Part shown: positions 53,247 through 62,520 of the stretch, in pieces
Layout: every line of letters starts with the position of its first letter
How positions within the stretch are numbered: the first letter of the stretch is position 1
Source of the DNA: Mycolicibacter engbaekii
GTDB taxonomy: Bacteria; Actinomycetota; Actinomycetes; Mycobacteriales; Mycobacteriaceae
Assembly (NCBI RefSeq): GCF_002101585.1
Contig: NZ_LQOT01000025.1
Span: 1-64,000 of the forward strand
Reading direction: 5' to 3'
Length of the DNA: 64,000 bases
Made by a program: the position numbers and the translations under genes
Notes under the pieces: model-generated
Seen by the model: only the letters and a program-made list of their open reading frames with translations
Told to the model about the DNA's origin: nothing
The model's database searches: none

Positions 53247-54100
53247 TGGCCGCCCCGTATCTGCCGCGCGGGGTTCGGCCACTGCTCGGCGCCACGACCG
53301 CGGTGACCAACACGGTCATGCGGCTGGGCCACATGCTCACCTTCTTCGCGCACGCCGTCGCGGGAGTGCCGGTGATGCTGGCGCGGTACCGCAAGGCCTT
53401 CCTGATCATCCTGTCCGACGTCAGCTGGGGCAACGGGTCGATTGTCGTGGGCGGCGGCACCGCGGGAGTGATCATCGTGCTGGGGGCCACCGCGGGCGCC
53501 ATCGTCGGCATCGAGGGATACCAGGCCCTGCACCTGCTCGGCATGGAACCGGCGGCGGGCCTGTTGTCCTCCACGGTGTCGACCCGAGAACTGGCACCGA
53601 TCATGGCCGCCCTCGCATTCGCGGCGCAGGCCGGTTGCCGCTTCACCGCTCAACTCGGTTCCATGCGGGTCTCCGAAGAGATCGATGCGATGGAATCGCT
53701 GGCCATCCGGCCGATCCCGTACCTGGTGACCACCCGGTTGGTGGCTTCCACGCTGGCGATCATCCCGCTCTACATCTTGTGTCTGGTGGTCAACTACGCG
53801 ACCGTGAAGACCATCGTCACGTTCGCCGGGGGCCTGTCCGGCGGCTCCTTCGAGCATTACTTCGGCTTGGTGCTCACCGGTACCGATGTCGTGTACTCGG
53901 TGATCAAAGCCGTGGTCTTCGTCCTCATCACGTCGACCATCCAGTGCTATTACGGCTACTTCGCAGCCGGCGGTCCGCAAGGAGTCGGGGTGGCGGCCGG
54001 CCGGGCGATGCGGGCCAGCATCTCGGTGATGATCATCGCGAACCTGCTTCTCACCGTGGGTCTTTGGGGGATCGGATCGGGAGCAAGGCTGGGGGGATAG
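53243..54100 (+). CDS. YrbE-B (MlaE-family permease) of an mce operon
   Basis: A 285-residue permease paralogue with MRVSEEIDAMESLAIRPIPYLVTTR as the MlaE loop. Two start codons are adjacent (GTG 53243, ATG 53246); both overlap the stop of YrbE-A. A long N-terminal amphipathic region precedes the first helix. The A/B pair is the usual heterodimer of mycobacterial Mce transporters. Confidence 0.93.
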   Translation: MMAAPYLPRGVRPLLGATTAVTNTVMRLGHMLTFFAHAVAGVPVMLARYRKAFLIILSDVSWGNGSIVVGGGTAGVIIVLGATAGAIVGIEGYQALHLLGMEPAAGLLSSTVSTRELAPIMAALAFAAQAGCRFTAQLGSMRVSEEIDAMESLAIRPIPYLVTTRLVASTLAIIPLYILCLVVNYATVKTIVTFAGGLSGGSFEHYFGLVLTGTDVVYSVIKAVVFVLITSTIQCYYGYFAAGGPQGVGVAAGRAMRASISVMIIANLLLTVGLWGIGSGARLGG

Positions 54101-54102
54101 GC

Positions 54103-55458
54103 ATGCAGCAGATCGAATCGGCGCATCGGCAGCTGGCCGGCTGGCGCCTGTTGCTCCGGGGGCTCGCCGTGCTGACCGGGGTGCTGCTGCTCGCCGGCGT
54201 CGCGATCGCCAAGTCGCAGGGCGCCTTCTCCGAGCACGTCGCGGTCACCGCCCTGCTCACCGACGTCGGCGACGGCCTGCCGAAAGGCTCGGACGTCAAG
54301 TTCCGCGGTGCCCTGGTGGGCTCGGTCGCGAAGGTGACACCGGCGCTGGGCGGGCGACCGAACGCCGCGGAACTGATCATCGACCCGCACTTCGCGCAGG
54401 GGATTCCGGCGACGGTGACGGCTCGCGTGGTACCCAGCAACGTTTTCGCGGTCTCCTCGATTCAGCTGGTGGACAACGGACCGGCCGGCGGGCTGCGCAG
54501 CGGTGCCCGGATCGTTCAGGATCAGAGCCTGGCCACCGTGCAATTCCAGACCGTGCTGACCAAGCTGCGCGAAATCCTCGGCGCCGTCGGCCGGCCCGAC
54601 TCCCGCGACTCGATCGGCGTGCTGCAGGCGGTCGCGGAAGCCACCGGCGGCCGCGGCGACGCCCTCACCGCCGCCGGTGGCGGCGCCAAGCGGATCGTCC
54701 GGCAGCTCAACGAGGTGATGCAGGCCCAAGGATCGGCGTCCACCGTCGGCCAGCTCACGGACGCGTTGACGGGCCTGCAGAGCGCTGCTCCGGAGCTGCT
54801 GGAGACCGTGCACCAGATGGTCGTGCCCATGCGGACCCTGGCCGAGAAACGGCAGGCGCTCACCGACTTCCTGGCGGCCGGTAACACCACCACGGGATCG
54901 ATGGCCGAAGCCTTCGTCAACAACACCGACCGGATGATCGTCATCACCACCCAGCTGTCCCCGGTGCTCGGTGTGCTGGCCGACGCCGGCGGCGAGTTCG
55001 CTCCCATGGTCACCCGGATGAACAACGTGGTGAACAGGTTCTTCGACCACGTCTGGCGCTCGGATCGCAACACGGCGGTGGGCAAGTTCCTGCTGGTCAT
55101 CACCCCCAACCGGATGTACACCCGCGGAGACTGCCCGCGCTACGGCAGCCTCGAGGGCCCCAGTTGCCAGACCGCGCCGTTGTCCGCTGATCCTCCGGTG
55201 CTGCCGCAAGCCATCGATCCCCGCAACTATCCGCTCGCGCCGGAGCTGACCGGCGGCGGCCCGGGTTTGGTGGGCGGTCCCGAGGAACTGGCGAAACTGA
55301 CCGAGATTCTCGGCCCCGACACCAACCCGGCCTCGGAGCTGCTCTTAGGTCCGGTGCTGCGCGGAACGACCGTGCAGATGATCCCCGAACCGGCAGCGCC
55401 CCCCGGCGTGCCGGCCGAAGCCGCGCCTGCGGGCCCCACCCAGGCAGGTGGGTCATGA
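54103..55458 (+). CDS. MceA-type protein
   Basis: A 451-residue protein: one N-terminal anchor helix (about 15-36), the MCE/MlaD domain (VAVTALLTDVGDGLPKGSDVKFRGALVGSV, to about 130), a long helical region that forms the needle, and a C-terminal Pro-rich tail. The DCPRYG...GPSC segment near residue 345 is typical of MceA. First Mce subunit after the yrbE pair, as in all mycobacterial mce operons. Which mce family it belongs to (mce1-mce9) cannot be told by eye. Confidence 0.93.
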   Translation: MQQIESAHRQLAGWRLLLRGLAVLTGVLLLAGVAIAKSQGAFSEHVAVTALLTDVGDGLPKGSDVKFRGALVGSVAKVTPALGGRPNAAELIIDPHFAQGIPATVTARVVPSNVFAVSSIQLVDNGPAGGLRSGARIVQDQSLATVQFQTVLTKLREILGAVGRPDSRDSIGVLQAVAEATGGRGDALTAAGGGAKRIVRQLNEVMQAQGSASTVGQLTDALTGLQSAAPELLETVHQMVVPMRTLAEKRQALTDFLAAGNTTTGSMAEAFVNNTDRMIVITTQLSPVLGVLADAGGEFAPMVTRMNNVVNRFFDHVWRSDRNTAVGKFLLVITPNRMYTRGDCPRYGSLEGPSCQTAPLSADPPVLPQAIDPRNYPLAPELTGGGPGLVGGPEELAKLTEILGPDTNPASELLLGPVLRGTTVQMIPEPAAPPGVPAEAAPAGPTQAGGS

Positions 55459-56495
55459 GTGGACACCGCCGCCGGCTGCTGGGGCTGTGCACGTTTCTGG
55501 CCGTCTGCTTCGCGCTCACCTGGACCGTTTTCGTCACGCTGCAACGCCAGGTCGCCGGCCCGACGACGCCGTATGCCGCGCTGTTCACCGATGTCTCCGG
55601 CCTGAAAGTCGGTGACGACGTCCGCATGGCCGGAGTCCGGGTCGGCCGGGTCGAGGGCGTGACCCTGCAGGGTGAGCTGGCCCGGGTCGACTTCCGCATC
55701 GAGAAGGCGCAGCCCCTCTCGGGCGACACCAGGGCCTCGATCGACTACCAGAACCTGGTCGGCCAGCGCTACGTGGGTCTGTCGCTGGGCAAGTTCGACA
55801 ACCCCGGGGTGCTGCCCGCGGGAACGGTGATCCCGGTCGAGCGCACCCAACCCTCGTTCGACATCTCGCACCTGCTCAACGGATTCGAGCCGTTGTTCGC
55901 CCTGCTCAACCCCGAGGAGGTGGACCACCTCACCACCGCCGTCATCGCCTCGATGCAAGGGGATTCCGGCGCGATCACCCAACTCATCGCCGACACCACC
56001 CAACTGGCCCAGGCGTACTCCGGCACCGACGACCTGCTGGACCCGGTGTTGACCAATCTGAGATCGGTTCTCGAGTCGGTGGCGCGCCGCGGTGGGGACG
56101 TCGAGTCCAGCATCTCCTCGGCAAAGGACATGTTCCGCGGGTTTGCCGCTCGGCGTGCGGAATTCGTCACCTCCTTAGAACAGGTGTCGGTGGTGGGGCA
56201 ACGTCTGGCCAACGTGATCGGCGATATCCAGCCCGACCTGCGCGAGTTCGTGCAACGCGAGCCGGGATTCGCCAAGCACTTCATGGACAACAAACAGGGA
56301 TTCGCCTACATGGGCTTCAACGTTCCGCTGATGCTCAAGGGGCTGGCCCGGATGAGCCAGGAGGGGTCCTATCTCGACATCTACGCCTGCAACATCACGG
56401 TCAGCGAGTTTCCCCGCATCGACGCCCTGATCGACGCCATTCTGCGCAACGGGACACCAAGCGGGGCCAAACAGTTCAGCGCGAAATGCAGGTGA
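55455..56495 (+). CDS. MceB-type protein
   Basis: A 346-residue Mce protein with an N-terminal anchor (LLGLCTFLAVCFALTWTVFV) and MCE domain (YAALFTDVSGLKVGDDVRMAGVRVGRVEGV), then the helical needle region and a conserved end DIYACNITVSEF...FSAKCR with two cysteines. Its ATG overlaps the mceA stop. Confidence 0.93.
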   Translation: MSGHRRRLLGLCTFLAVCFALTWTVFVTLQRQVAGPTTPYAALFTDVSGLKVGDDVRMAGVRVGRVEGVTLQGELARVDFRIEKAQPLSGDTRASIDYQNLVGQRYVGLSLGKFDNPGVLPAGTVIPVERTQPSFDISHLLNGFEPLFALLNPEEVDHLTTAVIASMQGDSGAITQLIADTTQLAQAYSGTDDLLDPVLTNLRSVLESVARRGGDVESSISSAKDMFRGFAARRAEFVTSLEQVSVVGQRLANVIGDIQPDLREFVQREPGFAKHFMDNKQGFAYMGFNVPLMLKGLARMSQEGSYLDIYACNITVSEFPRIDALIDAILRNGTPSGAKQFSAKCR

Positions 56496-56499
56496 GGAC

Positions 56500-57537
56500 G
56501 TGAACAGGATCAGCGCCGTGCTGCGGCGCCCCATCGAGAGCCACGGCAACCTGCGGCTCGGGATAGTCACGGTGGCGGTGATCGCGCTGCTCTGCGGCGG
56601 CGTGCTGGGCATGGGAAAGATCGGCGTGGGCCGCCTCACCTACACCGCCGACTTCGCTCAGGCCGCCGGCCTGAGTGCCGGCGATCAGATCACGGTGGCC
56701 GGAGTCCGGGTCGGCGCGGTCAAGGGCCTTCGCCTCGAAGACGACCACGTGGCCGTCGCAATGGAGATCGACAAAGGCCTGCACCTGGGAGCCGAGACTC
56801 GAGCCTCGATCAAGCTCACCACGTTGCTCGGCGCGCGCTATGTGGACCTACGCCCAGCCGGCTCCGGAAGGCTGGCCCAGCGGCGTATCCCGTTGGCCAA
56901 CACAGAAGTGCCCTACGACCTGCAATCCGCGCTGCAGGATGCGACCACGACGTTCGACGCCGTCGACGCCGAGAAGATCGCCCAATCGATGACCACACTG
57001 TCCCAGCAGCTGCAGGGCGGCCCGGAGATCCTGCCCCAGGCACTCGACAACATCGCGCACCTGTCCGCGGTCATCGGTGCCCGGCGCGACGAGATCGGCA
57101 GCCTGCTGCGCAGCACGCAGCAGGTGTCCGAACTGCTGGGCAGGCAGCAGAGCAGCCTGGGGGTGCTGATGCTGCAGGGCCGCGATGTGCTCGCCGATCT
57201 GGCGGCCCGGCGGGAGGTCATCGTGCGACTCATCAACGCGACCACCAAGCTGGTCGGGCAGCTGCAACCGGTGCTCGTCGCCGATCGCCGGCAGACCCGC
57301 GAACTGCTGGCCAACCTCGACGGAATGCTGTCCTCGGTCGGCCACAACGATGAGCTGTTCCGGAATATGTTGCAGATCATGCCCGTTCCGATCAGGAACT
57401 TCTCCAACGCGACGGGCAACGGTAACGAGTTCGACTTCAGTTCGACGGGCGGCACGCTCATCGACTCGTTCATGTGCGCGATCAGCGGCCGCGCCAAGCA
57501 GTTCAACCTGCCGCACTACTTCGAGGACTGCGGATGA
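56500..57537 (+). CDS. MceC-type protein
   Basis: A 345-residue Mce protein. Anchor helix about 21-42, MCE domain YTADFAQAAGLSAGDQITVAGVRVGAVKGL, helical repeats, and a C-terminus with FMCAISGRAKQFNLPHYFEDCG. GTG start four bases after the mceB stop, with GTGAGGACG spacing. It is about 345 residues, so it lacks the long Pro-rich tail that some MceC proteins carry. Confidence 0.92.
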   Translation: MNRISAVLRRPIESHGNLRLGIVTVAVIALLCGGVLGMGKIGVGRLTYTADFAQAAGLSAGDQITVAGVRVGAVKGLRLEDDHVAVAMEIDKGLHLGAETRASIKLTTLLGARYVDLRPAGSGRLAQRRIPLANTEVPYDLQSALQDATTTFDAVDAEKIAQSMTTLSQQLQGGPEILPQALDNIAHLSAVIGARRDEIGSLLRSTQQVSELLGRQQSSLGVLMLQGRDVLADLAARREVIVRLINATTKLVGQLQPVLVADRRQTRELLANLDGMLSSVGHNDELFRNMLQIMPVPIRNFSNATGNGNEFDFSSTGGTLIDSFMCAISGRAKQFNLPHYFEDCG

Positions 57538-58640
57538 GCGGCCGGCTGATCGCCAAGGCGCTCGGGGTCGTCGCGATGGCCCTGGCAGCGTTCGGCTGTT
57601 CCAACGACGCGCCGGGGCCGCTGGCCCGCGGCGTGACCGTCACGGCCCAGTTCGACAACGCCAGCGGACTCTACGAGGGCAACGCCGTCTCCGTGCTGGG
57701 CATGCGCGTGGGAAAGATCGCGAAGATCGAAGCCAGGGGCGACTACGTCCAGGTCACCATGCACATCGACAGCGGAGTCAAGATCCCGGCGGACGCCCAG
57801 GCCGTCACGGTCTCGACATCGATCCTCACCGACCGGCACATCGAGTTCACCCCGGTGTATCGGGGCGGACCGATGCTGGCCGACAACGACTCGCTCAGCC
57901 TCGCCCGCACCCGCACACCGGTGGAGTTCGACCGGGTGCTGGCGATGATCGACAAGCTGTCGCTGCAATTGGCCGGCGACGGTGCAGGTTCGGGGCCGGT
58001 CGCCGATCTGCTCAGCATCAGCGCATCGATGACCGGCGGAAACGGCGACAAGATCCGATCGGCGCTGAGCCAGCTGTCGGAGGCGCTGAAGCTCAGCCAG
58101 GACCGCGGGGCGCCCACCCGCGAGGCGATCACCACGATCGTCACCAACCTCGACCGGCTGACCAAGGCCGCCGCCGACAACGATGCGACCATCCGGGAAT
58201 TCGGCACCGCGGTGCGGCAGTTGAGCGGGGTCCTGGAAGGCCAGCGCCTGGGCCGCGGATCCACCGGCGCACAGCTCAATCAGATCCTCACGGAGACAAC
58301 CGACCTGCTGGAAAGCAACCGGGACGTCCTCAAATCCACCGCAGCAAACGCCGAGACCGTCACCCGGGCGATCGCCGACTACCGCCGCGAGATGGCCGAA
58401 ACGCTCGACCTCATCCCGATGCTGGCGGACAACGTCTACAACATGATCGACCCCATCAAGTCCGCCATTCGCGCACACCCGCTGCTGGACCAGATCGAGC
58501 TGAACACGCAAGCCACCAAAGAGATGTGCAGCCTGCTGGGCATGCGTCAGTTGGGCTGCGCCACCGGAACCATCCAGGACTTCGGTCCGGATTTCGGCAT
58601 CACCAGCATGATCGAGGGACTGGCGGGTCTGGGCTCATGA
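57534..58640 (+). CDS. MceD-type protein, probable lipoprotein
   Basis: A 368-residue Mce protein. The N-terminus ends in AAFGC, a possible lipobox, which is atypical because in most mce operons it is MceE that carries the lipobox; the next gene has one too. MCE domain VTAQFDNASGLYEGNAVSVLGMRVGKIAKI; the long helical region includes ALSQLSEALKLSQDRGAPTREA. ATG inside the mceC stop. Confidence 0.92.
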   Translation: MSGRLIAKALGVVAMALAAFGCSNDAPGPLARGVTVTAQFDNASGLYEGNAVSVLGMRVGKIAKIEARGDYVQVTMHIDSGVKIPADAQAVTVSTSILTDRHIEFTPVYRGGPMLADNDSLSLARTRTPVEFDRVLAMIDKLSLQLAGDGAGSGPVADLLSISASMTGGNGDKIRSALSQLSEALKLSQDRGAPTREAITTIVTNLDRLTKAAADNDATIREFGTAVRQLSGVLEGQRLGRGSTGAQLNQILTETTDLLESNRDVLKSTAANAETVTRAIADYRREMAETLDLIPMLADNVYNMIDPIKSAIRAHPLLDQIELNTQATKEMCSLLGMRQLGCATGTIQDFGPDFGITSMIEGLAGLGS

Positions 58641-59860
58641 CATCACGCATCTGCTCGGTGACCGCGGCGGTGGTGCTGGCCGGCGCGCTCAGCTCATGTT
58701 CGGTCGGCCTGGACCGGCTGCCGCTGCCCGCACCGTCCGCCGGAGCCCGGACCTATCCGATCACCGCCACATTCGCCAACGCCCTCAACCTTCCCACCAA
58801 GGCCAAGGTTCGGCTCTCGGGAGCAGATGTGGGCGAAGTGGAGTCGATGACGGCGCGCGACTACACCGCCGTGGTCACCATGCGGATATCCTCCGACACC
58901 CAGATCCCGGTCGGCACCACCGCCGAACTGCGGTCGGCAACGCCGCTGGGTGACATCTTCGTTTCGCTCAAGCCGCCCGCGGACGCCGACCCGGGCGGCC
59001 CGCTGATGGCACCGGGCGATGCGATTCCCGCGCACGCGACCGCCACGGCCGCCTCCGTCGAGCAGGTGCTCACCACGGCGTCTCTGCTCAGCAACGGCGG
59101 CGCCATCCGCAATGTGATCAATGTGGTCAACGGCATGGGGCATGCGGTCGGCGGCAAGGGGGAGGATCTCAAGCAGTTCCTCGACGAGTCCACCCGGATC
59201 GTGCAGAACCTCTCGGACCGATCGACGGCCATCAAAACGGTGCTCGCGCAGAGCGGCGAGCTGTCCACGACGCTGTCGGACCGGCAGCAGACCATCGACG
59301 AGGCCATCGAGGCAAGCGCGCCGGCACTGGGAACCCTGGCCGGCAACACCGATCACGTCGTGGACCTGGCCGCAACCATCAACCGCATCACGCTGCAACT
59401 GGCCAAGTTTCCGTCGGTCCGGGGTGAGATATCGCGCAGTATGATCGCCGACCTCAACCGGCTGTCGGCCGGACTGGACGCGGCGACCAACGCCCCCGAC
59501 GCCTCCTTGGAGAATTTCAGCAGGGTATTCGGGCCGATGCTGAAACTGACGAACTCCACCTCCTCGCACGTCGACATCGACTTGGCCGATATGGCGGTCG
59601 GCGCGTTCGCCGACCTCCACCACCCCGGTGACCCCGGAAGCCACGGACCCACCCGGGAGGACTTCCGCAATATGGTCGGCAGCATCAGCTATGCGCTGAT
59701 CAAAGTGCGTGACAAGTTCTGGGGCGCCCCCACCATGCCGCCCGGGCTGGTGCCCCCGCCCGATCTGATCGGCCCGCGGCCCGGCGAACTGACACCGGCA
59801 CAGCCCCGGCCCAATCTGCTGGCACCGGGCGTCTCGACTCCTCCGGCAGGGTCGCCATGA
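58637..59860 (+). CDS. MceE-type lipoprotein
   Basis: A 407-residue Mce lipoprotein: signal with lipobox LSSC (C21), MCE domain YPITATFANALNLPTKAKVRLSGADVGEVESM, helical region, and a Pro-rich C-terminal tail (GLVPPPDLIGPRPGELTPAQPRP). ATG overlaps the mceD stop. MceE lipoproteins are thought to link the needle to the envelope. Confidence 0.93.
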   Translation: MTSRICSVTAAVVLAGALSSCSVGLDRLPLPAPSAGARTYPITATFANALNLPTKAKVRLSGADVGEVESMTARDYTAVVTMRISSDTQIPVGTTAELRSATPLGDIFVSLKPPADADPGGPLMAPGDAIPAHATATAASVEQVLTTASLLSNGGAIRNVINVVNGMGHAVGGKGEDLKQFLDESTRIVQNLSDRSTAIKTVLAQSGELSTTLSDRQQTIDEAIEASAPALGTLAGNTDHVVDLAATINRITLQLAKFPSVRGEISRSMIADLNRLSAGLDAATNAPDASLENFSRVFGPMLKLTNSTSSHVDIDLADMAVGAFADLHHPGDPGSHGPTREDFRNMVGSISYALIKVRDKFWGAPTMPPGLVPPPDLIGPRPGELTPAQPRPNLLAPGVSTPPAGSP

Positions 59861-61119
59861 CCGCGGTGCTCGGGTGGAGTCTGGATGCGCTGCGCTACCT
59901 CCGGGCGCGACGGCTGGGGCTGTCGGCGGCGGCGCTGGTGGTGATGCTGGTGGTCGGGGTGCTCTACCTGCTGTTCGGCACGCTGCGGATCGATCCGGCG
60001 CGCTCGGACATCTTGGTGCGGGTGCACCTGGCCGAGACCGGTGGGCTGCTGCCCGGCCAGGACGTGACGCTGCGGGGCGTGCCCATCGGCCGCGTGCACT
60101 CGATCGACATGTCCGGCGACGGGGTCGTGGCGACCGCTGCTCTGGACCCGGATGCCGCCGTGCCGGCCGGCAGCGTTGCGCACGTATCGGCGCTGTCGCC
60201 GGCGGGAGAGCAGTACCTGGACTTCCGGGCCGATACCAACGCCGGCCCGTATCTGACCGACGGAGCCGTCATCGACACCGCCCGGACACGCACGCCGGTC
60301 TCACTGTCGAGGTTGCTGGCGGATATGGACGGCACGCTGGCCCAGCTCGATCCGGCGACGCTGGCCGCCGTCTTCGACGAACTCCGGGTCGGTCGGCAGG
60401 GGCCGCAGAAGCTGGCGGCCATCCTCGACGGCGGAGCGTTCTTGGCGTCGACGCTGGACTCGGTGTTGCCGCAGACGGTGAGTCTGCTCAACACCAGCAA
60501 GGTGGTGCTCTCCACCGTCGGCGATGTCAGTCCAGGGCTGGCGGCGACCTCGGCGAACCTGTCGTCGGTGCTGCGCGGTGTGCAGCAGATGGACGGTGGG
60601 TATCGGCGGCTTCTCGACAGCGGACCGGCGGCCATGGCGGGTATCGACGCCCTGATCGCGGACAACTCACCCACCATGGTGCAGCTGCTGGGCAATCTCA
60701 CGACGGTGTCGCAACTGATGTACGTCCGGGTCCCGGCGTTGCAGGAGCTGTTCTTCCCGCAGTACCGCGACGGATCGGCGCTGGACGCGGCCGCCAGTAC
60801 TTTCCGGGACGGTGGCGTGTGGGGAGCCGTCAGTCTGTACCAACGGTATTCGTGTGACTTCAACCTGCCCAAGGCCCCGCCGACCGTGGCCGACCATCCG
60901 GAACCGTACCTGTACACCTATTGCCCCAACCCGGACCCGAAGTATCTGGTTCGGGGCGCCCGCAACGCGCCCAGACCGCCGGGGGACGACACCGCGGGAC
61001 CGCCGCCCGGCGTCAACCCGTTGCAGCGCGCCGATCGAACCCCGCAGGGGCCGTACACCATTGATCTGCCCTATGCCGGACCGACGCTGCCCCTGCCCCC
61101 GCCGCCGAGCGGGCCATGA
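59857..61119 (+). CDS. MceF-type protein
   Basis: A 420-residue Mce protein with an anchor helix (SAAALVVMLVVGVLYLLFG), MCE domain ILVRVHLAETGGLLPGQDVTLRGVPIGRV, helical region to about 310, a Cys pair (YSCDFNLP...YLYTYCPNPDP) and a Pro-rich tail ending LPPPPSGP. Sixth and last Mce subunit. ATG overlaps the mceE stop. Confidence 0.93.
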   Translation: MTAVLGWSLDALRYLRARRLGLSAAALVVMLVVGVLYLLFGTLRIDPARSDILVRVHLAETGGLLPGQDVTLRGVPIGRVHSIDMSGDGVVATAALDPDAAVPAGSVAHVSALSPAGEQYLDFRADTNAGPYLTDGAVIDTARTRTPVSLSRLLADMDGTLAQLDPATLAAVFDELRVGRQGPQKLAAILDGGAFLASTLDSVLPQTVSLLNTSKVVLSTVGDVSPGLAATSANLSSVLRGVQQMDGGYRRLLDSGPAAMAGIDALIADNSPTMVQLLGNLTTVSQLMYVRVPALQELFFPQYRDGSALDAAASTFRDGGVWGAVSLYQRYSCDFNLPKAPPTVADHPEPYLYTYCPNPDPKYLVRGARNAPRPPGDDTAGPPPGVNPLQRADRTPQGPYTIDLPYAGPTLPLPPPPSGP

Positions 61120-61142
61120 GTGCAGTCGAAAGGAGCGCACCC

Positions 61143-61883
61143 ATGTCGGAATCCGGTCCGGGCCCGCTGTGGCGCCGCATGCTGCCGGTCCTGCTGGCGG
61201 CGGGCCTGGCGCTGTTGTCGCCGGCACCAGCCCTGGCGGACCCGGCATCAGGCGGTGCCGGCTACGCGGTGATCCCGGCGAGGCTGACCGGGACCAGTCC
61301 CAACGAGCTGGGGACCTGGACGGTGGACTACGAGAGGATCGCCGGGGGCGACCCGGCGATCACCGATCCGATCAACCAGATCCTCGACGATGAGGCCGCC
61401 GGGCAGATCGCCACCTACGTGGCGAGCTCCAGCCACACCACGCCATGGACGTTTCGCACTCAGGGGCGGTTGTTGTTCCGGCCGGTCACCGTATCGGCGT
61501 TGTTCGACGGTGAGTACAACGCCGTCGAGCTGCCGAACATGCCGTACAAGACGGTGGCGACCCGGGTTTTCGATGCGCGCAGCGGGATTCAGATCGTCTG
61601 GGAGAACCTCTTCGTCGACAGACAGGCCGGCCTGCGCAGGCTCTCCGAGCTGACCAAGAAGATCCTGCCGTCGGTCTATCCGGCTCCGCTGGGCGGCTGG
61701 GCGGAATACGGCCCCGGCATGGCGCCGCTGGAACGCAACTTCAGAGCGTGGATTCCCACCGCACAGGGAATAGAACTGCATTTCCCCGAGTACCAGGTCG
61801 GCCGCGGCTTACACGTCATCACGATTCCCTGGCCGGCCGTGATCGACCTCATCGCACCGGAATTCGTGCCGATCACCAATTGA
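61143..61883 (+). CDS. Secreted DUF3298/RsiV-like protein at the end of the mce operon
   Basis: A 246-residue protein with a signal peptide (MLPVLLAAGLALLSPAPALA) and a soluble domain whose end (GIELHFPEYQVGRGLHVITIPWPAVIDLI) fits DUF3298. ATG 61143 has AAGGAG seven bases upstream; an ATG at 61116 overlapping the mceF stop is possible but extends the protein by nine polar residues before the signal. Mce operons usually end with mas genes encoding anchored Mas proteins; this secreted protein takes that place. Function unknown. Its 3' end overlaps the convergent gene by 11 bases. Confidence 0.78.
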   Translation: MSESGPGPLWRRMLPVLLAAGLALLSPAPALADPASGGAGYAVIPARLTGTSPNELGTWTVDYERIAGGDPAITDPINQILDDEAAGQIATYVASSSHTTPWTFRTQGRLLFRPVTVSALFDGEYNAVELPNMPYKTVATRVFDARSGIQIVWENLFVDRQAGLRRLSELTKKILPSVYPAPLGGWAEYGPGMAPLERNFRAWIPTAQGIELHFPEYQVGRGLHVITIPWPAVIDLIAPEFVPITN

Positions 61884-62313
61884 GAACGTCGTCGGGGCCG
61901 CCGGGGTTACACCCGGAGTTGAGCATGATCGTGTCGGCCACCACCGGCCGCCACGGTTCCAGGTTCCAGGTGCCGACCTTGCCCGGGTTGGTGAACGACG
62001 ACAGCTGCCAAAAGCAGAAGAACTGCTTCTGCATGGTCAGCGTGTTGGCATCCGGTGCGTTCTGCAGGAGCTCAGCCCAGGCGTCATAGCTTTGGGCGCC
62101 ATTGGTGAACACCCCGGATGCGGCCCACCCCCACGCGGTGGGGAACACCCGCAGGGTCGCCCGGTCGCCGTTGTCGACCCACTCCACATGGTCGATGTAC
62201 TGCGGTGAACCCGGCGGCCGCGGGGGCACTGGATCGGCGTTCGCCGAACTGCCGGCGAACAGCACCGCCAGCACCCCCGCCGCGATGGCGGCCACGCGTC
62301 CCCCGCTCAACAC
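61873..62313 (-). CDS. Secreted DUF2599-like protein
   Basis: A 146-residue protein with a signal peptide (VAAIAAGVLAVLFAGSSANA) and a compact domain rich in Trp (QYIDHVEWVDNGDRATLRVFPTAWG...FFCFWQLSSFTNPGKVGTWNLEPWRP) with two cysteines, C113 region and C-terminal GCNPGG, that could pair. This pattern fits the mycobacterial DUF2599 secreted family. The GTG start at 62313 lies eight bases after the ferredoxin stop on the same strand, so it is probably cotranscribed with the aldehyde dehydrogenase unit. Confidence 0.75.
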   Translation of the reverse strand: MLSGGRVAAIAAGVLAVLFAGSSANADPVPPRPPGSPQYIDHVEWVDNGDRATLRVFPTAWGWAASGVFTNGAQSYDAWAELLQNAPDANTLTMQKQFFCFWQLSSFTNPGKVGTWNLEPWRPVVADTIMLNSGCNPGGPDDVLNW

Positions 62314-62320
62314 ATCCTTC

Positions 62321-62512
62321 TCAGTCCACCAGCCGGATAGCCGCGCGGGGGCACGACGACGCGGCTTCGCGGGCGTCGTCGTGCCGGCCTTCGGGCACCG
62401 TGATCTCGTCGACCACGCTGTAGCCGTCGTCATCGAGGTCGAAGAGATCCGGTGCCACGGCAAAGCACCGGCCGTGTCCCTCGCACCGGTCGTGGTCGAC
62501 GATCGCGCGCAC
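62321..62512 (-). CDS. Ferredoxin with His-for-Cys cluster ligand
   Basis: A 63-residue single-cluster ferredoxin: IVDHDRCEGHGRC holds C10, H13 and C16 and SSCPRAAI holds C54, giving a C-x2-H-x2-C...C-P pattern. Mycobacterial ferredoxins of this CxxHxxC type carry a 3Fe-4S cluster (or one with non-Cys ligation) and pass electrons to cytochromes P450. No P450 gene is in the window. GTG 62512 is eight bases downstream of the aldehyde dehydrogenase stop; the longer open frame overlaps that gene. Confidence 0.85.
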   Translation of the reverse strand: MRAIVDHDRCEGHGRCFAVAPDLFDLDDDGYSVVDEITVPEGRHDDAREAASSCPRAAIRLVD

Positions 62513-62520
62513 CGCAGTGC

